From Gammaproteobacteria bacterium (GTDB lineage Bacteria > Pseudomonadota > Gammaproteobacteria > Steroidobacterales > Steroidobacteraceae): a DNA stretch of 47,572 nt. The position numbers were made by a program, and so were the translations under genes. Below are positions 17,407 to 24,586 of this stretch, one piece after another. The notes beneath the pieces were generated by a model. The model was not told the origin of the DNA. It ran no database searches and worked only from the letters and a program-made list of their open reading frames with translations. The stretch lies in assembly GCA_009926865.1 (NCBI GenBank), contig RFOD01000017.1:1-47572 (forward strand). Reading direction: 5' to 3'. Every line of letters starts with the position of its first letter. Positions within the stretch are counted from its first letter, which is position 1.

Positions 17407-18169
17407 GTTGATCATGGCCAGCGTGGCTCTGGCAGGCGCACTGTGTATGTCCGTTTCGCAAGCGGCCTCAGGTCCGGCAGGGGAGTGGACCAAGTGGCAA
17501 GCGGGTAACGACGTCACCAATACGGCATCGCTGCAGCGGGGTGCCGGCAATTTCATGGGGTACTGCGCAGGGTGTCACTCACTCAAGTACATGCGTTATT
17601 CGCGTATGGCTGAGGACCTCAGCATCCCGAGGGAGCAGCTCGATAAGTTCCTATTGTTGCCAGGCTCCAAGACCAGCGACTACATCACCACACCGATGAT
17701 GGCAGCGGACGGCGAGGCCTGGTTTGGCAAGGCACCGCCTGATTTGTCGCTCATTACGAGGGCGAAGGGTAGCGATTACGTCTATCAGTTCCTGAAGACT
17801 TTTTATCTTGATGCGAAAGCGACGACCGGTACCAATAACCTCGCCTTAGCGGGCACATCGATGCCGCATGTGCTGTCCTCACTTCAGGGTTTGCAGGAAC
17901 TCAAGCTGCGCACTGAAGAGAAGACCTTGGATGATGGCAGCATGGTCACGGAGTCGATCTACGAGGGCTTTGAGCTCGTGGTGCCGGGTCAGCTCTCGAG
18001 CGATGAATACGACGCTTTCCTCCGCGACACGGTTAACTTCTTGGAGTACGTGGGCGAGCCCTATAAGGCCAAGCGCATTTCCTTGGGCATTTGGGTCACG
18101 CTGTTCTTGTTGGTGTTTACCGGCTTGGCGTATCTCATGAAGCGCGAGTATTGGCGAGACGTCGAGTAA
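17399..18169 (+). CDS. petC: Cytochrome c1 of the bc1 complex
   Basis: 256 residues. A signal peptide (MRKLIMASVALAGALCMSVSQAAS) precedes the single haem c site CAGCH (C56, C59, H60), followed by SLKYMRYSRM as in other cytochromes c1. The distal Met ligand is probably in the AGTSMPHVLSSLQG segment. A C-terminal anchor (LGIWVTLFLLVFTGLAYLM) ends in basic residues. It accepts electrons from the Rieske protein and reduces soluble cytochrome c. It is the last of the three petABC genes, with sspB following after 49 nt. Confidence 0.97.
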   Translation: MRKLIMASVALAGALCMSVSQAASGPAGEWTKWQAGNDVTNTASLQRGAGNFMGYCAGCHSLKYMRYSRMAEDLSIPREQLDKFLLLPGSKTSDYITTPMMAADGEAWFGKAPPDLSLITRAKGSDYVYQFLKTFYLDAKATTGTNNLALAGTSMPHVLSSLQGLQELKLRTEEKTLDDGSMVTESIYEGFELVVPGQLSSDEYDAFLRDTVNFLEYVGEPYKAKRISLGIWVTLFLLVFTGLAYLMKREYWRDVE

Positions 18170-18218
18170 TCGACGTCCATCTGCTTTGTGACGGTTGCTT
18201 TGTGGGCGCACGGTCAGT

Positions 18219-18668
18219 ATGACCAGTGATGTGCGAATACCGCGTCGGCCTTATTTGCTGCGTGCAATGCACCAATGGATTACCGATAGTGGGCTGACGC
18301 CTCAGATCATGGTTGATGCGACGCTTCCCGGGGTCGATGTACCGCGCGCTCATGTGCGCGAGGGCCGAATCGTATTGAACGTGAGCTACGACGCGACGCG
18401 GCACTTGGATCTCGGCAATGATTGGTTGAGTTTTGAAGCACGCTTTGGCGGAGTGGCGCGGCAATTGCGTTTACCGGTCTTGGCGGTGCAGGGCATCTAT
18501 GCGCGGGAGACGGGTGAGGGTTTGATGTTCCCACCCGAAGGCGAGGTGCCGCCCCCCGCAGCCGATGCCGATGAACCCACGAGTCCCCAGCCTCCGACGG
18601 GTGGCCATGCATCGACGAAGGCGTCATCGCCTGTTCGTGCTCGACCGAGCTTGAAAATCGTCAAATAA
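18219..18668 (+). CDS. sspB: ClpXP protease specificity-enhancing factor SspB
   Basis: 149 residues from ATG 18219. The folded part (IPRRPYLLRAMHQWITDSGLTPQIMVDATLPGV ... VLNVSYDATRHLDLGNDWLSFEARFGG) matches the SspB domain that grips ssrA-tagged substrates. A Pro/Ala/Asp/Glu-rich flexible tail follows and ends RARPSLKIVK, closely resembling the C-terminal ClpX-binding peptide of E. coli SspB. Both ends of the tethering mechanism are therefore preserved. The usual partner sspA, normally between petC and sspB, is missing. No clear ribosome binding site is seen, so the start is moderately certain. Confidence 0.93.
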   Translation: MTSDVRIPRRPYLLRAMHQWITDSGLTPQIMVDATLPGVDVPRAHVREGRIVLNVSYDATRHLDLGNDWLSFEARFGGVARQLRLPVLAVQGIYARETGEGLMFPPEGEVPPPAADADEPTSPQPPTGGHASTKASSPVRARPSLKIVK

Positions 18669-18681
18669 ACGCTCACTCGAT

Positions 18682-19056
18682 TTAGCACGTAAACGCGTGC
18701 GGCAACCATTGACGACGCCATCGCCCCTCATTCGAAGGCTCAATGGCAATGACATCAAATCGGACGGGGTAGTGAGCGTAATCAGGATGGGCTTGTAGCC
18801 ATAGTTGGGTCGTGCGTACGAGTCGTTGTCGTTTGGCGAACGTGATACTCGCGGCCGCGCCCCCAAATTGACGGTGACGACGTAGCCGCACTTCCACAAT
18901 CAGAAGCACACCTGCATGGATGGCTATGAGGTCGAGCTCTCCACAGCGTCGGCGAAAATTTCTTTGTAGAATTTCGGCGCCTTGTGAGCGTAGTAGCTCG
19001 CAGGCCCAATCTTCGGCCTGCTTTCCCCATCTCGCGCGCTCATTCGCGCAGGTCAT
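18682..19056 (-). CDS. yraN: YraN family (UPF0102) predicted endonuclease-fold protein
   Basis: 124 residues from ATG 19056 (MTCANERARWGKQAEDWACELLRSQG). The restriction-endonuclease-like core is visible: GELDLIA followed by VLLIVEVRLR (E-x-D ... E-V-x-x-R instead of E-x-K), then GGAAASITFAKRQRLVRTTQLWL and VRFDVIAIE, all standard for the family. Biochemical role is not established. The start lies inside the end of lpoA (17-nt overlap), and the 3' end is 13 nt from convergent sspB. Confidence 0.92.
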   Translation of the reverse strand: MTCANERARWGKQAEDWACELLRSQGAEILQRNFRRRCGELDLIAIHAGVLLIVEVRLRRHRQFGGAAASITFAKRQRLVRTTQLWLQAHPDYAHYPVRFDVIAIEPSNEGRWRRQWLPHAFTC

Positions 19057-21064
19057 CGGTACTCTGATCATCCATCTGATCACGCAGAATAAGCTCGCCG
19101 CGACGATTGAGTGTCGCCCACTCGAGGCTACGTGCGATGCGTCCGTCCGCACCGACGCGAAGTTCGCCGGTTAAACCTAGGATGGGATCATTGAGGGGCG
19201 GGCCCTGACCCGTGGACCCGCTAAGCATCACAGTAGAGAGCAGCCATGCATCATGGCCCATTGCGAAGAGTCGACTTTGTAGGACGCCAGCTCCAAAGGA
19301 CTGCTGCGCTTCAGCGCGTAAGGTTACGTTCTCGGTATCCGCCCCCGAGATCATCCATGGCATATCCACAAATTGGAGGTTCCCAAGCTCTTCATCGGCG
19401 GTCCCATTCCACGCACTGGAAACAGAGTAGGTCGGGATATCGGCGACGGCTTGGAAACGCAGCTGTGGTCGGACCTGTCTCAGTAAGCGGCTGGAGGCGG
19501 GGACGAACAAAAAATCGACATCGCCGCGGCGCCGAGGTTGAAATGCCAGCGGCGTATTCAGCTCGGACTGTAATTGCCGGTGGCGCGCTAAACTTTGACC
19601 GATTCGTAGCGCGCCTTGGATCGAGCTGGCGAGCTCTCGGGCCGCTGGGTCAGAGGCTGCGATGCGCTCTTGCGCGAGGAGTTCTCCGCCGCCGCTTTGT
19701 AGAGCTTCCTGGAAAGCCGATAGCACTCGGTTACCCCAGTCTCCACTTGGAACGATCGCCACAGCTCGTGTGCGACCCTCAGCGAGTGCTCGCTGCGCGA
19801 TCGCTCTCGCCTCGTCCTCTGGAGCTAATGAAAATTGCAGAAACCGCGGGGACACAAGGTTCGAAGGCGATACGTTAGTGTCATCGGCGAGTGCATTTAA
19901 GGCAAGCACGGGGATCGTCGGTTGCAGTCTTGCCATTTCCGTGACGTCATCTTTGAGCAACGGGCCAATGATGGCGATTGCACCGTCGTCGGTGGCCTTG
20001 CGCAACAGGTTGATGAGCGGTTCGCGTTGGGTGTCATAAAAGCGTAGCGGAATTCTTTGATCCTCTGGAGACTGGTAAAACGCACTGATTAACCCATCTC
20101 TTAATTCACTTCCCGCGGCCGCGTTACGACCACTCAAGGGCAGTAATGCGGCAATGTGCGCGTTAGCAGATTGCGAGCCAAGCTGGCTTAGAGCCGGCCG
20201 GGTGAGGTTGGGTCGGACGAGTGTCGGTCGTGCGAGATTTGCGCGCACGGGGGTATCACCCGCCGCATCGCTTAGCGCCTCTTGGTTAAGCGACGATAAG
20301 ATAACCGCCGCTGGGTGTCCGGGGTAACGACGCCTCCAAGCTGAGGTGGTTTGAGAGGCGGCATCGGCGGACTGACGAAGACTCACCGCCGCAAGCTGCG
20401 CCGCCTCTAACCAGCCGCGAGCGACGCGATCGCGACTTGCGAGCTTTGGATCGAAGCGTGCGCCTGCGGTGACTGCCAGACGTAGTTGGTTCAATAATTC
20501 GGTGCGTAGAGCGCTGACCTGTCGGCTCTCGCGCGCCAAACTTTCGCGTTGACGCGAGCTACGAATTGCTTCGACGGGCTCGCCCACCGCGATCGCCGTG
20601 CGTTGACGCAGTGCATGGAAGCGTTCCGTTTGCGCATCGCCCCGCGGCGCTGACAGCGCACCGAGTGCTTGCCAAGCGAGCGCGTAGTTGCCTTGTAATA
20701 CGTCAATTTCAATCGCAAAAAGATCACGCGCATAGCGCGCGGTCGGCTCGAGTGGGCCCATGACGCTACGCAAAGAGACCTGCGCATTGACGGGATCATT
20801 AGCCGATAACCATTGCTCTGTCGCAAGCAAGCGGAAGTCATCGGCTTGCGCGCCAGCGCCACTTGCGAGCGCGTCGTACTCGCGCGCTGAAGCACTGTGC
20901 TCACCGCGTGAGGCGAGTTCAGCCGCGCGCGCCGCTGAGGGGGCGAGCGTCTGTGGGACGCTGCTACACGCACTCAGTAGCGCGATCAGCGTGACCAGTG
21001 CGACTCGCCTGAGTAAACGCCCGAGAGAGCTTATTTGCGGCTGAATAGAGATTCGCTGGCTCAA
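19040..21064 (-). CDS. lpoA: Penicillin-binding protein activator LpoA (LppC family lipoprotein)
   Basis: 674 residues, an outer-membrane lipoprotein that activates PBP1A in E. coli. The lipobox is LLSAC with Cys33, followed by Ser-Ser, an outer-membrane-sorting pattern. The N-terminal half is helical (TPR-like), the C-terminal half a periplasmic-binding-protein fold (IAALLPLSGRNAAAGSELRDGLISAFY ... IAIIGPLLKDDV). The linker (residues about 273-294) is a short Arg-Pro repeat series (ARPTL, VRPNL, TRPAL). The start appears to be TTG at 21064: GAGGAG lies 8 nt upstream and no in-frame ATG precedes the signal peptide. Divergent from rsmI. Confidence 0.93.
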   Translation of the reverse strand: MSQRISIQPQISSLGRLLRRVALVTLIALLSACSSVPQTLAPSAARAAELASRGEHSASAREYDALASGAGAQADDFRLLATEQWLSANDPVNAQVSLRSVMGPLEPTARYARDLFAIEIDVLQGNYALAWQALGALSAPRGDAQTERFHALRQRTAIAVGEPVEAIRSSRQRESLARESRQVSALRTELLNQLRLAVTAGARFDPKLASRDRVARGWLEAAQLAAVSLRQSADAASQTTSAWRRRYPGHPAAVILSSLNQEALSDAAGDTPVRANLARPTLVRPNLTRPALSQLGSQSANAHIAALLPLSGRNAAAGSELRDGLISAFYQSPEDQRIPLRFYDTQREPLINLLRKATDDGAIAIIGPLLKDDVTEMARLQPTIPVLALNALADDTNVSPSNLVSPRFLQFSLAPEDEARAIAQRALAEGRTRAVAIVPSGDWGNRVLSAFQEALQSGGGELLAQERIAASDPAARELASSIQGALRIGQSLARHRQLQSELNTPLAFQPRRRGDVDFLFVPASSRLLRQVRPQLRFQAVADIPTYSVSSAWNGTADEELGNLQFVDMPWMISGADTENVTLRAEAQQSFGAGVLQSRLFAMGHDAWLLSTVMLSGSTGQGPPLNDPILGLTGELRVGADGRIARSLEWATLNRRGELILRDQMDDQSTDDLRE

Positions 21065-21113
21065 TACTGCTCTCCTCGCTTTTGCCTCACGGTGGCGACA
21101 CGCCAGCGCGGGG

Positions 21114-22031
21114 ATGAATTCACGCTATCGGCGCATTATAGTGACCCGACGCGTGAATCAAGTTTCTGGTCTGCTAGAGGTTATCGCCACCCCGATTGGC
21201 AATGTGGGGGATCTGTCGACCCGTGCGCTTGAGTCGCTGCGTGCGGCAGATCTCATTGCTGCTGAGGATACGCGACACAGTGGGCAGTTGTTGCTGCGTC
21301 TTGGGATACAAAAGACGCTGATTTCCTTGCATAGCCATAACGAGTCCCAACGCACGACAGAGTTGCTTGAGGCCTTGCGTCAAGGTTCACGAATTGCCTT
21401 GATCAGCGATGCGGGGACGCCACTCTTATCGGATCCTGGTTTCGAGTTGGTGCGCGAGGCTGCGGCCGCGGGTATCAAAGTGCGTAGCATCCCCGGACCA
21501 ACCGCAATCGCTGCAGCGCTCGCCGTGAGTGGTCTGCCTTGTGATCGTTTTTGTTTCGAGGGTTTTTTACCAGCAAAAGATATGGAGCGCAGGCAGAGAC
21601 TTGATCAGTTACGAGTCGAGTCGCGCAGTATGGTTTTCTTTGAATCTCCGCATCGGTTGCAGCGTACATTGATCGATATGCGGCATGTTTTTGGTGTCTC
21701 TCGGCAAGCGGTGGTTGCACGTGAATTAACCAAGTTACACGAGCAAATTTATCGCGGATCACTTGAAGATTTGGTTCAACAATGCCAAATAGATTCTTTG
21801 ATGTCGCGCGGTGAGATTACGTTGGTGATCGCGGGCGCGTCGGTTTCGAAATCTGAGGCGGGTGATGAAGAAAGCGCAGTCGAGAGCGAGTTTTTGGATC
21901 GTTGCTTGCGCGCTGCTCTTGTGCATCTGCCAGTTTCGAAGGCTGCTGCGATCGGCGCTGCGGTCGTCGGAGTGCCGCGCGCACAGGCTTATGCTCGCGC
22001 CATGATGCTCAAAGAATTAAAAGATCGCTAG
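21114..22031 (+). CDS. rsmI: 16S rRNA (cytidine-1402-2'-O)-methyltransferase RsmI
   Basis: A tetrapyrrole-methylase-fold enzyme using SAM to methylate the ribose of C1402 in 16S rRNA. Family motifs are ATPIGNVGDLSTRALE, AEDTRHSGQLL, ISDAGTPLLSDPGFELV and RSIPGPTAIAAALAVSGLP. Up to 305 residues; the start is uncertain because the first motif begins only at residue 24: ATG 21114, GTG 21141 or GTG 21153 are possible, and TATAGT at 21137-21142 could be a promoter element that would favour a later start. The lpoA/rsmI divergent pair and rsmI next to rnpB are conserved arrangements. Confidence 0.93.
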   Translation: MNSRYRRIIVTRRVNQVSGLLEVIATPIGNVGDLSTRALESLRAADLIAAEDTRHSGQLLLRLGIQKTLISLHSHNESQRTTELLEALRQGSRIALISDAGTPLLSDPGFELVREAAAAGIKVRSIPGPTAIAAALAVSGLPCDRFCFEGFLPAKDMERRQRLDQLRVESRSMVFFESPHRLQRTLIDMRHVFGVSRQAVVARELTKLHEQIYRGSLEDLVQQCQIDSLMSRGEITLVIAGASVSKSEAGDEESAVESEFLDRCLRAALVHLPVSKAAAIGAAVVGVPRAQAYARAMMLKELKDR

Positions 22032-22064
22032 GCTTAAGTGATGCGGAGTGATGCTAAGCCTAGC
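22027..22064 (+). terminator. Long-loop inverted repeat at the end of rsmI
   Basis: GCTAGGCTTA (22027-22036) and TAAGCCTAGC (22055-22064) are perfect 10-bp arms; the stop codon of rsmI is within the left arm. The 18-nt loop consists of AGTGATGC twice, separated by GG. There is no T-tract, so intrinsic termination is doubtful; it could be an RNA 3'-end stabiliser or protein site. Confidence 0.45.
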
Positions 22065-22085
22065 AGTCGCTGGGTGGCTCGCTTC

Positions 22086-22115
22086 GCGCTCATGGCCTCG
22101 TCATTCCGTGAGCGC
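22086..22115 (+). terminator. Second hairpin between rsmI and rnpB
   Basis: GCGCTCATGG (22086-22095) pairs with CCGTGAGCGC (22106-22115) with one G-U wobble and a 10-nt loop. It is followed by a mildly T-rich stretch (TTCGCGGTCATTTC). It may stop rsmI transcription before rnpB. Confidence 0.4.
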
Positions 22116-22154
22116 TTCGCGGTCATTTCGGATCCCGATTTAGGTATCTAGCGA

Positions 22155-22183
22155 TTGTGGTTCCAGCGCCGCATCGGTATCGT
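22155..22183 (+). promoter_or_regulatory. Probable rnpB promoter
   Basis: TTGTGG (22155-22160) and TATCGT (22178-22183) are separated by exactly 17 nt, and the -10 ends 8 nt before the first base of the RNase P RNA P1 helix at 22192, matching the expected transcription start. Confidence 0.55.
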
Positions 22184-22191
22184 CCTCCCTC

Positions 22192-22577
22192 GGAGTCGGC
22201 CAGGTGATCGCTGCGATGTTCTTTAAAGTCATCGTGGAGGAAAGTCCGGGCTCCTTCGGACACGGTGCCAGGTAACGCCTGGGGGGCGTGAGCCCACGGA
22301 AAGTGCAACAGAAAGATACCGCCGATGCGCAAACTCCCCCTGTGGGAGGGGTCGCAGGTAAGGGTGAAATGGTGCGGTAAGAGCGCACCGCGGGCGTGGT
22401 AACACGCATGGCATGGCAAACCCCACCGGGAGCAAGGCCAAATAGGGAAGTCGCAGAGCAATCTGCAGCGTGTCGTCCGAGCGTGACTTCCGGGTAGGCT
22501 GCTAGAGGCCGCTGGTGACAGCGGTCCCAGAGGAATGGTCACCCAAGACAGAACCCGGCTTATCGGCCGACTCCCTT
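22192..22577 (+). ncRNA. rnpB: RNase P RNA (M1 RNA, bacterial type A)
   Basis: The catalytic RNA that removes 5' leaders from pre-tRNAs. P1 is closed by GGAGTCGGCC (22192-22201) and GGCCGACTCC (22565-22574). Conserved core blocks are all present: GAGGAAAGTCCGGGCTCC, GGTGCCAGGTAACGCCTGGG, AGGGTGAAA followed by GTGCGGTAAGAGCGCACCG, GGAGCAAGGCCAAATAGGG, and ACAGAACCCGGCTTATCGG, in the order of E. coli M1 RNA. The rsmI-rnpB-mraZ neighbourhood is common in gammaproteobacteria. The exact 3' end is uncertain by a few bases; no strong intrinsic terminator follows. Confidence 0.97.
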
Positions 22578-22800
22578 TCCTTGCTGCCCGATCACCTCCT
22601 ATTTTGCTGTGAATCAGGGTGTTTTCGGGGGTCTTGATATCAGCTGTGCAGCTCTCGAAGACGCATTTCCTGCGGCGCAGTCTGAGCATTCGCAGCCAAG
22701 CCACTGAAACCCTTAAAACTTTACTCGTTTTGTGCCCTTGAAAACTCTCTCAGGTGCTCGTAAGTTATTGGTAGTACATAAATTTTTCTCTGTCAGAGCG
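22578..22800. other. Intergenic region between rnpB and the mraZ promoter
   Basis: No gene is supported here. A weak extra promoter candidate is TTGAAA (22738-22743) and TAAGTT (22761-22766) with 17-nt spacing, pointing to mraZ. The long frame on the opposite strand is a shadow of rnpB. The second half is AT-richer than its surroundings. Confidence 0.4.
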
Positions 22801-22830
22801 TTGACACCACCCCCTGTCGATTCCTATAGT
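22801..22830 (+). promoter_or_regulatory. mraZ (dcw cluster) promoter
   Basis: A consensus -35 TTGACA (22801-22806) and a -10 TATAGT (22825-22830) are separated by 18 nt. The site lies about 55 nt before the mraZ ATG and directly abuts the MraZ operator, as expected for the autoregulated Pmra promoter. Confidence 0.75.
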
Positions 22831-22867
22831 GGCGGCAAGTGGTAAAAAGTGGGGTCAAGTGGGCGAC
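22828..22867 (+). promoter_or_regulatory. MraZ operator: four AGTGG boxes at 10-bp spacing
   Basis: AGTGG occurs at 22828, 22838, 22848 and 22858, each followed by five variable bases. MraZ is known to bind direct TGG(G)-type repeats with about 10-bp periodicity in its own promoter. The first box overlaps the -10 element, so binding should repress. Confidence 0.8.
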
Positions 22868-22884
22868 TAACGCCCTAAAACGTC

Positions 22885-23337
22885 ATGTTCCGTGGTGCCA
22901 GCAAGGTGACGCTCGATGAGAAAGGTCGGATGGTCCTACCCACCCGGCAGCGTCAGCGCTTGCTCGAGCGTAGTGATGGCCAGCTGGTCATCACCGTGGA
23001 CCGTGATGCCTGTCTGTTGATCTATCCGCTGCCTGACTGGGAAATCATTGAGCGCAAATTGATGAGTTTGCCGGCCCTGAACGATCGCTCGAGGCGTTTG
23101 CAGCGATTGATGGTGGGGCATGCGACCGAGCTGGACTTGGACGGCCAGGGGCGTGTGCTCGTGCCGCCTGAGTTGCGCAAATTTGCCAGTCTGACCCGGC
23201 ACGCGATGTTGATCGGACAGGGTACTCGACTCGAGCTGTGGGACGAGGCGCTGTGGAATGAGCGCCGCGAGTTCTGGCTCAAGAGCGAGGAGACCGCCAC
23301 GGATTTATCGACGGAGCTTGAGTCGTTGTCGTTGTGA
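22885..23337 (+). CDS. mraZ: Transcriptional regulator MraZ
   Basis: 150 residues with two AbrB-like swapped-hairpin repeats: FRGASKVTLDEKGRMVLPTRQRQRL at the N-terminus and ATELDLDGQGRVLVPPELRKFA in the second half, each with the D-x-x-G-R-h-x-h-P motif. It represses the dcw cluster through the repeats at 22828-22867. The ATG has no obvious Shine-Dalgarno, which may keep its own level low. Its stop overlaps the GTG of rsmH by 4 nt, the first of the chain of overlaps that continues to ftsQ. Confidence 0.97.
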   Translation: MFRGASKVTLDEKGRMVLPTRQRQRLLERSDGQLVITVDRDACLLIYPLPDWEIIERKLMSLPALNDRSRRLQRLMVGHATELDLDGQGRVLVPPELRKFASLTRHAMLIGQGTRLELWDEALWNERREFWLKSEETATDLSTELESLSL

Positions 23338-24305
23338 CAGGGGTGGTCGCCGATGAGCACATTCCCGTGCTTGTCAATGAAGTGCTGGAAGGTCTGGCGC
23401 CGAGGGTCGGAGGCTTCTACGTCGACGCGACTTTTGGGCGCGGCGGGCACAGTGCAGCGCTCTTGCAGGCAATCGGCCCCGAGGGCCACATTCTGGCGCT
23501 CGATCGTGATCCCGCTGCGATTCTTGCGGGACAGCAAAGATTTCACAACGATCGCCGTATCGAGCTCGTGCAGGCGCCCTTTGCGACCTTGGCGAAAATC
23601 ATGGACGAACGGGCAGCGGGGCGTGCGCCCGATGGAATCTTGCTCGACATCGGTGTCTCATCCGCGCAGATCGATCAAGCCGAACGCGGTTTTAGCTTCT
23701 CGCACGACGGACCTTTGGACATGCGTATGGATCCCGCTAGCGGCTCATCCGCAGCCGATTGGTTGGCCGTCGCAAGCCTCGAGGAGATACAGCGCGTGAT
23801 CGCAGAGCTTGGTGAAGAGCGTTTTGCGCGACGAATCGCGCGCGCGATCGTGCGCGAGCGTGAAGTATCGCCAATTACGCGAACCGGCGAGCTCGCCGAG
23901 CTCGTGCAGCGAGTCGTGCCGCGTGACGGTAAACATCCCGCCACACGTACCTTTCAAGCGCTGCGAATTTTCATCAATGACGAGCTAGGGCAGCTACGGG
24001 TCGCATTACAGGCGGCTTTGGAGGTGCTCGCCGTTGGTGGGCGACTCGCCGTGATTAGCTTCCACTCGCTCGAAGATCGAATCGTCAAACATTTCATGCG
24101 CGAGCACGCTCAAGTGGACCCGGTGTATGCGGGGCTACCCGTGATCCCGCCACAGGCGCAGCCTGTGTTAGCCCTGGTGGGACGTAAGCGTCGCGCGGGA
24201 GACGACGAATTAGCGCGTAATCCTCGCGCACGCAGTGCGGTGCTGCGAGTCGCAGAGAAACTTCGTGACCTACCGCAGAGCCCGCGACAGAGGGGGCGAG
24301 CGTGA
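23334..24305 (+). CDS. rsmH: 16S rRNA (cytosine-1402-N4)-methyltransferase RsmH
   Basis: 323 residues, starting with GTG 23334 within GTGA of the mraZ stop. N-terminal EHIPVLVNEVLEGL leads to the SAM-binding motif VDATFGRGGHSAALL; later marks are GILLDIGVSSAQIDQAERGFSF, DMRMDP, RTFQALRIFINDEL and AVISFHSLEDRIVK. It modifies the same base, C1402, as RsmI encoded just upstream of rnpB. It overlaps ftsL by 4 nt. Confidence 0.97.
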   Translation: MTGVVADEHIPVLVNEVLEGLAPRVGGFYVDATFGRGGHSAALLQAIGPEGHILALDRDPAAILAGQQRFHNDRRIELVQAPFATLAKIMDERAAGRAPDGILLDIGVSSAQIDQAERGFSFSHDGPLDMRMDPASGSSAADWLAVASLEEIQRVIAELGEERFARRIARAIVREREVSPITRTGELAELVQRVVPRDGKHPATRTFQALRIFINDELGQLRVALQAALEVLAVGGRLAVISFHSLEDRIVKHFMREHAQVDPVYAGLPVIPPQAQPVLALVGRKRRAGDDELARNPRARSAVLRVAEKLRDLPQSPRQRGRA

Positions 24306-24586
24306 CCTTACCCTCCGATCGCTTATTGCTGTGGTTGATGCCGCTGCTTTGGTTATTAGCGCTGGGATCTGCGGCAGGGGCAATCTTTGTTAAGCACAGT
24401 GCACGCGAGCAATTCGTCGAGCTCGAGCGCGTCAATCGCGAACGTGACCGCTTGGAGATTGAATGGGGTCGTCTGCAGCTTGAGCAAAGTGCTTGGTCCA
24501 CTCACGCTTTCGTGGAAAACGTCGCCCGACGTGACCTCAAGATGTACACGCCCGCGGCCAAGCAAGTCGAGGTGATCGCGCCATGA
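24302..24586 (+). CDS. ftsL: Cell division protein FtsL
   Basis: 94 residues, GTG start inside the rsmH stop. One transmembrane segment (LLLWLMPLLWLLALGSAAGAIFV) is followed by a periplasmic coiled coil with heptad Leu/Val positions (QFVELERVNRERDRLEIEWGRLQLEQS), the arrangement that pairs with FtsB and then FtsQ. FtsL sequences diverge quickly, so position between rsmH and ftsI is strong supporting evidence. The ending RRDLKMYTPAAKQVEVI matches the family. Overlaps ftsI by 4 nt. Confidence 0.95.
   Translation: MTLPSDRLLLWLMPLLWLLALGSAAGAIFVKHSAREQFVELERVNRERDRLEIEWGRLQLEQSAWSTHAFVENVARRDLKMYTPAAKQVEVIAP

Noticed and set aside
22123-22704. Open reading frame of 193 codons on the - strand
   Set aside because: It lies opposite the RNase P RNA gene, whose conserved blocks and P1 pairing explain the sequence; the translation has no recognisable domain.
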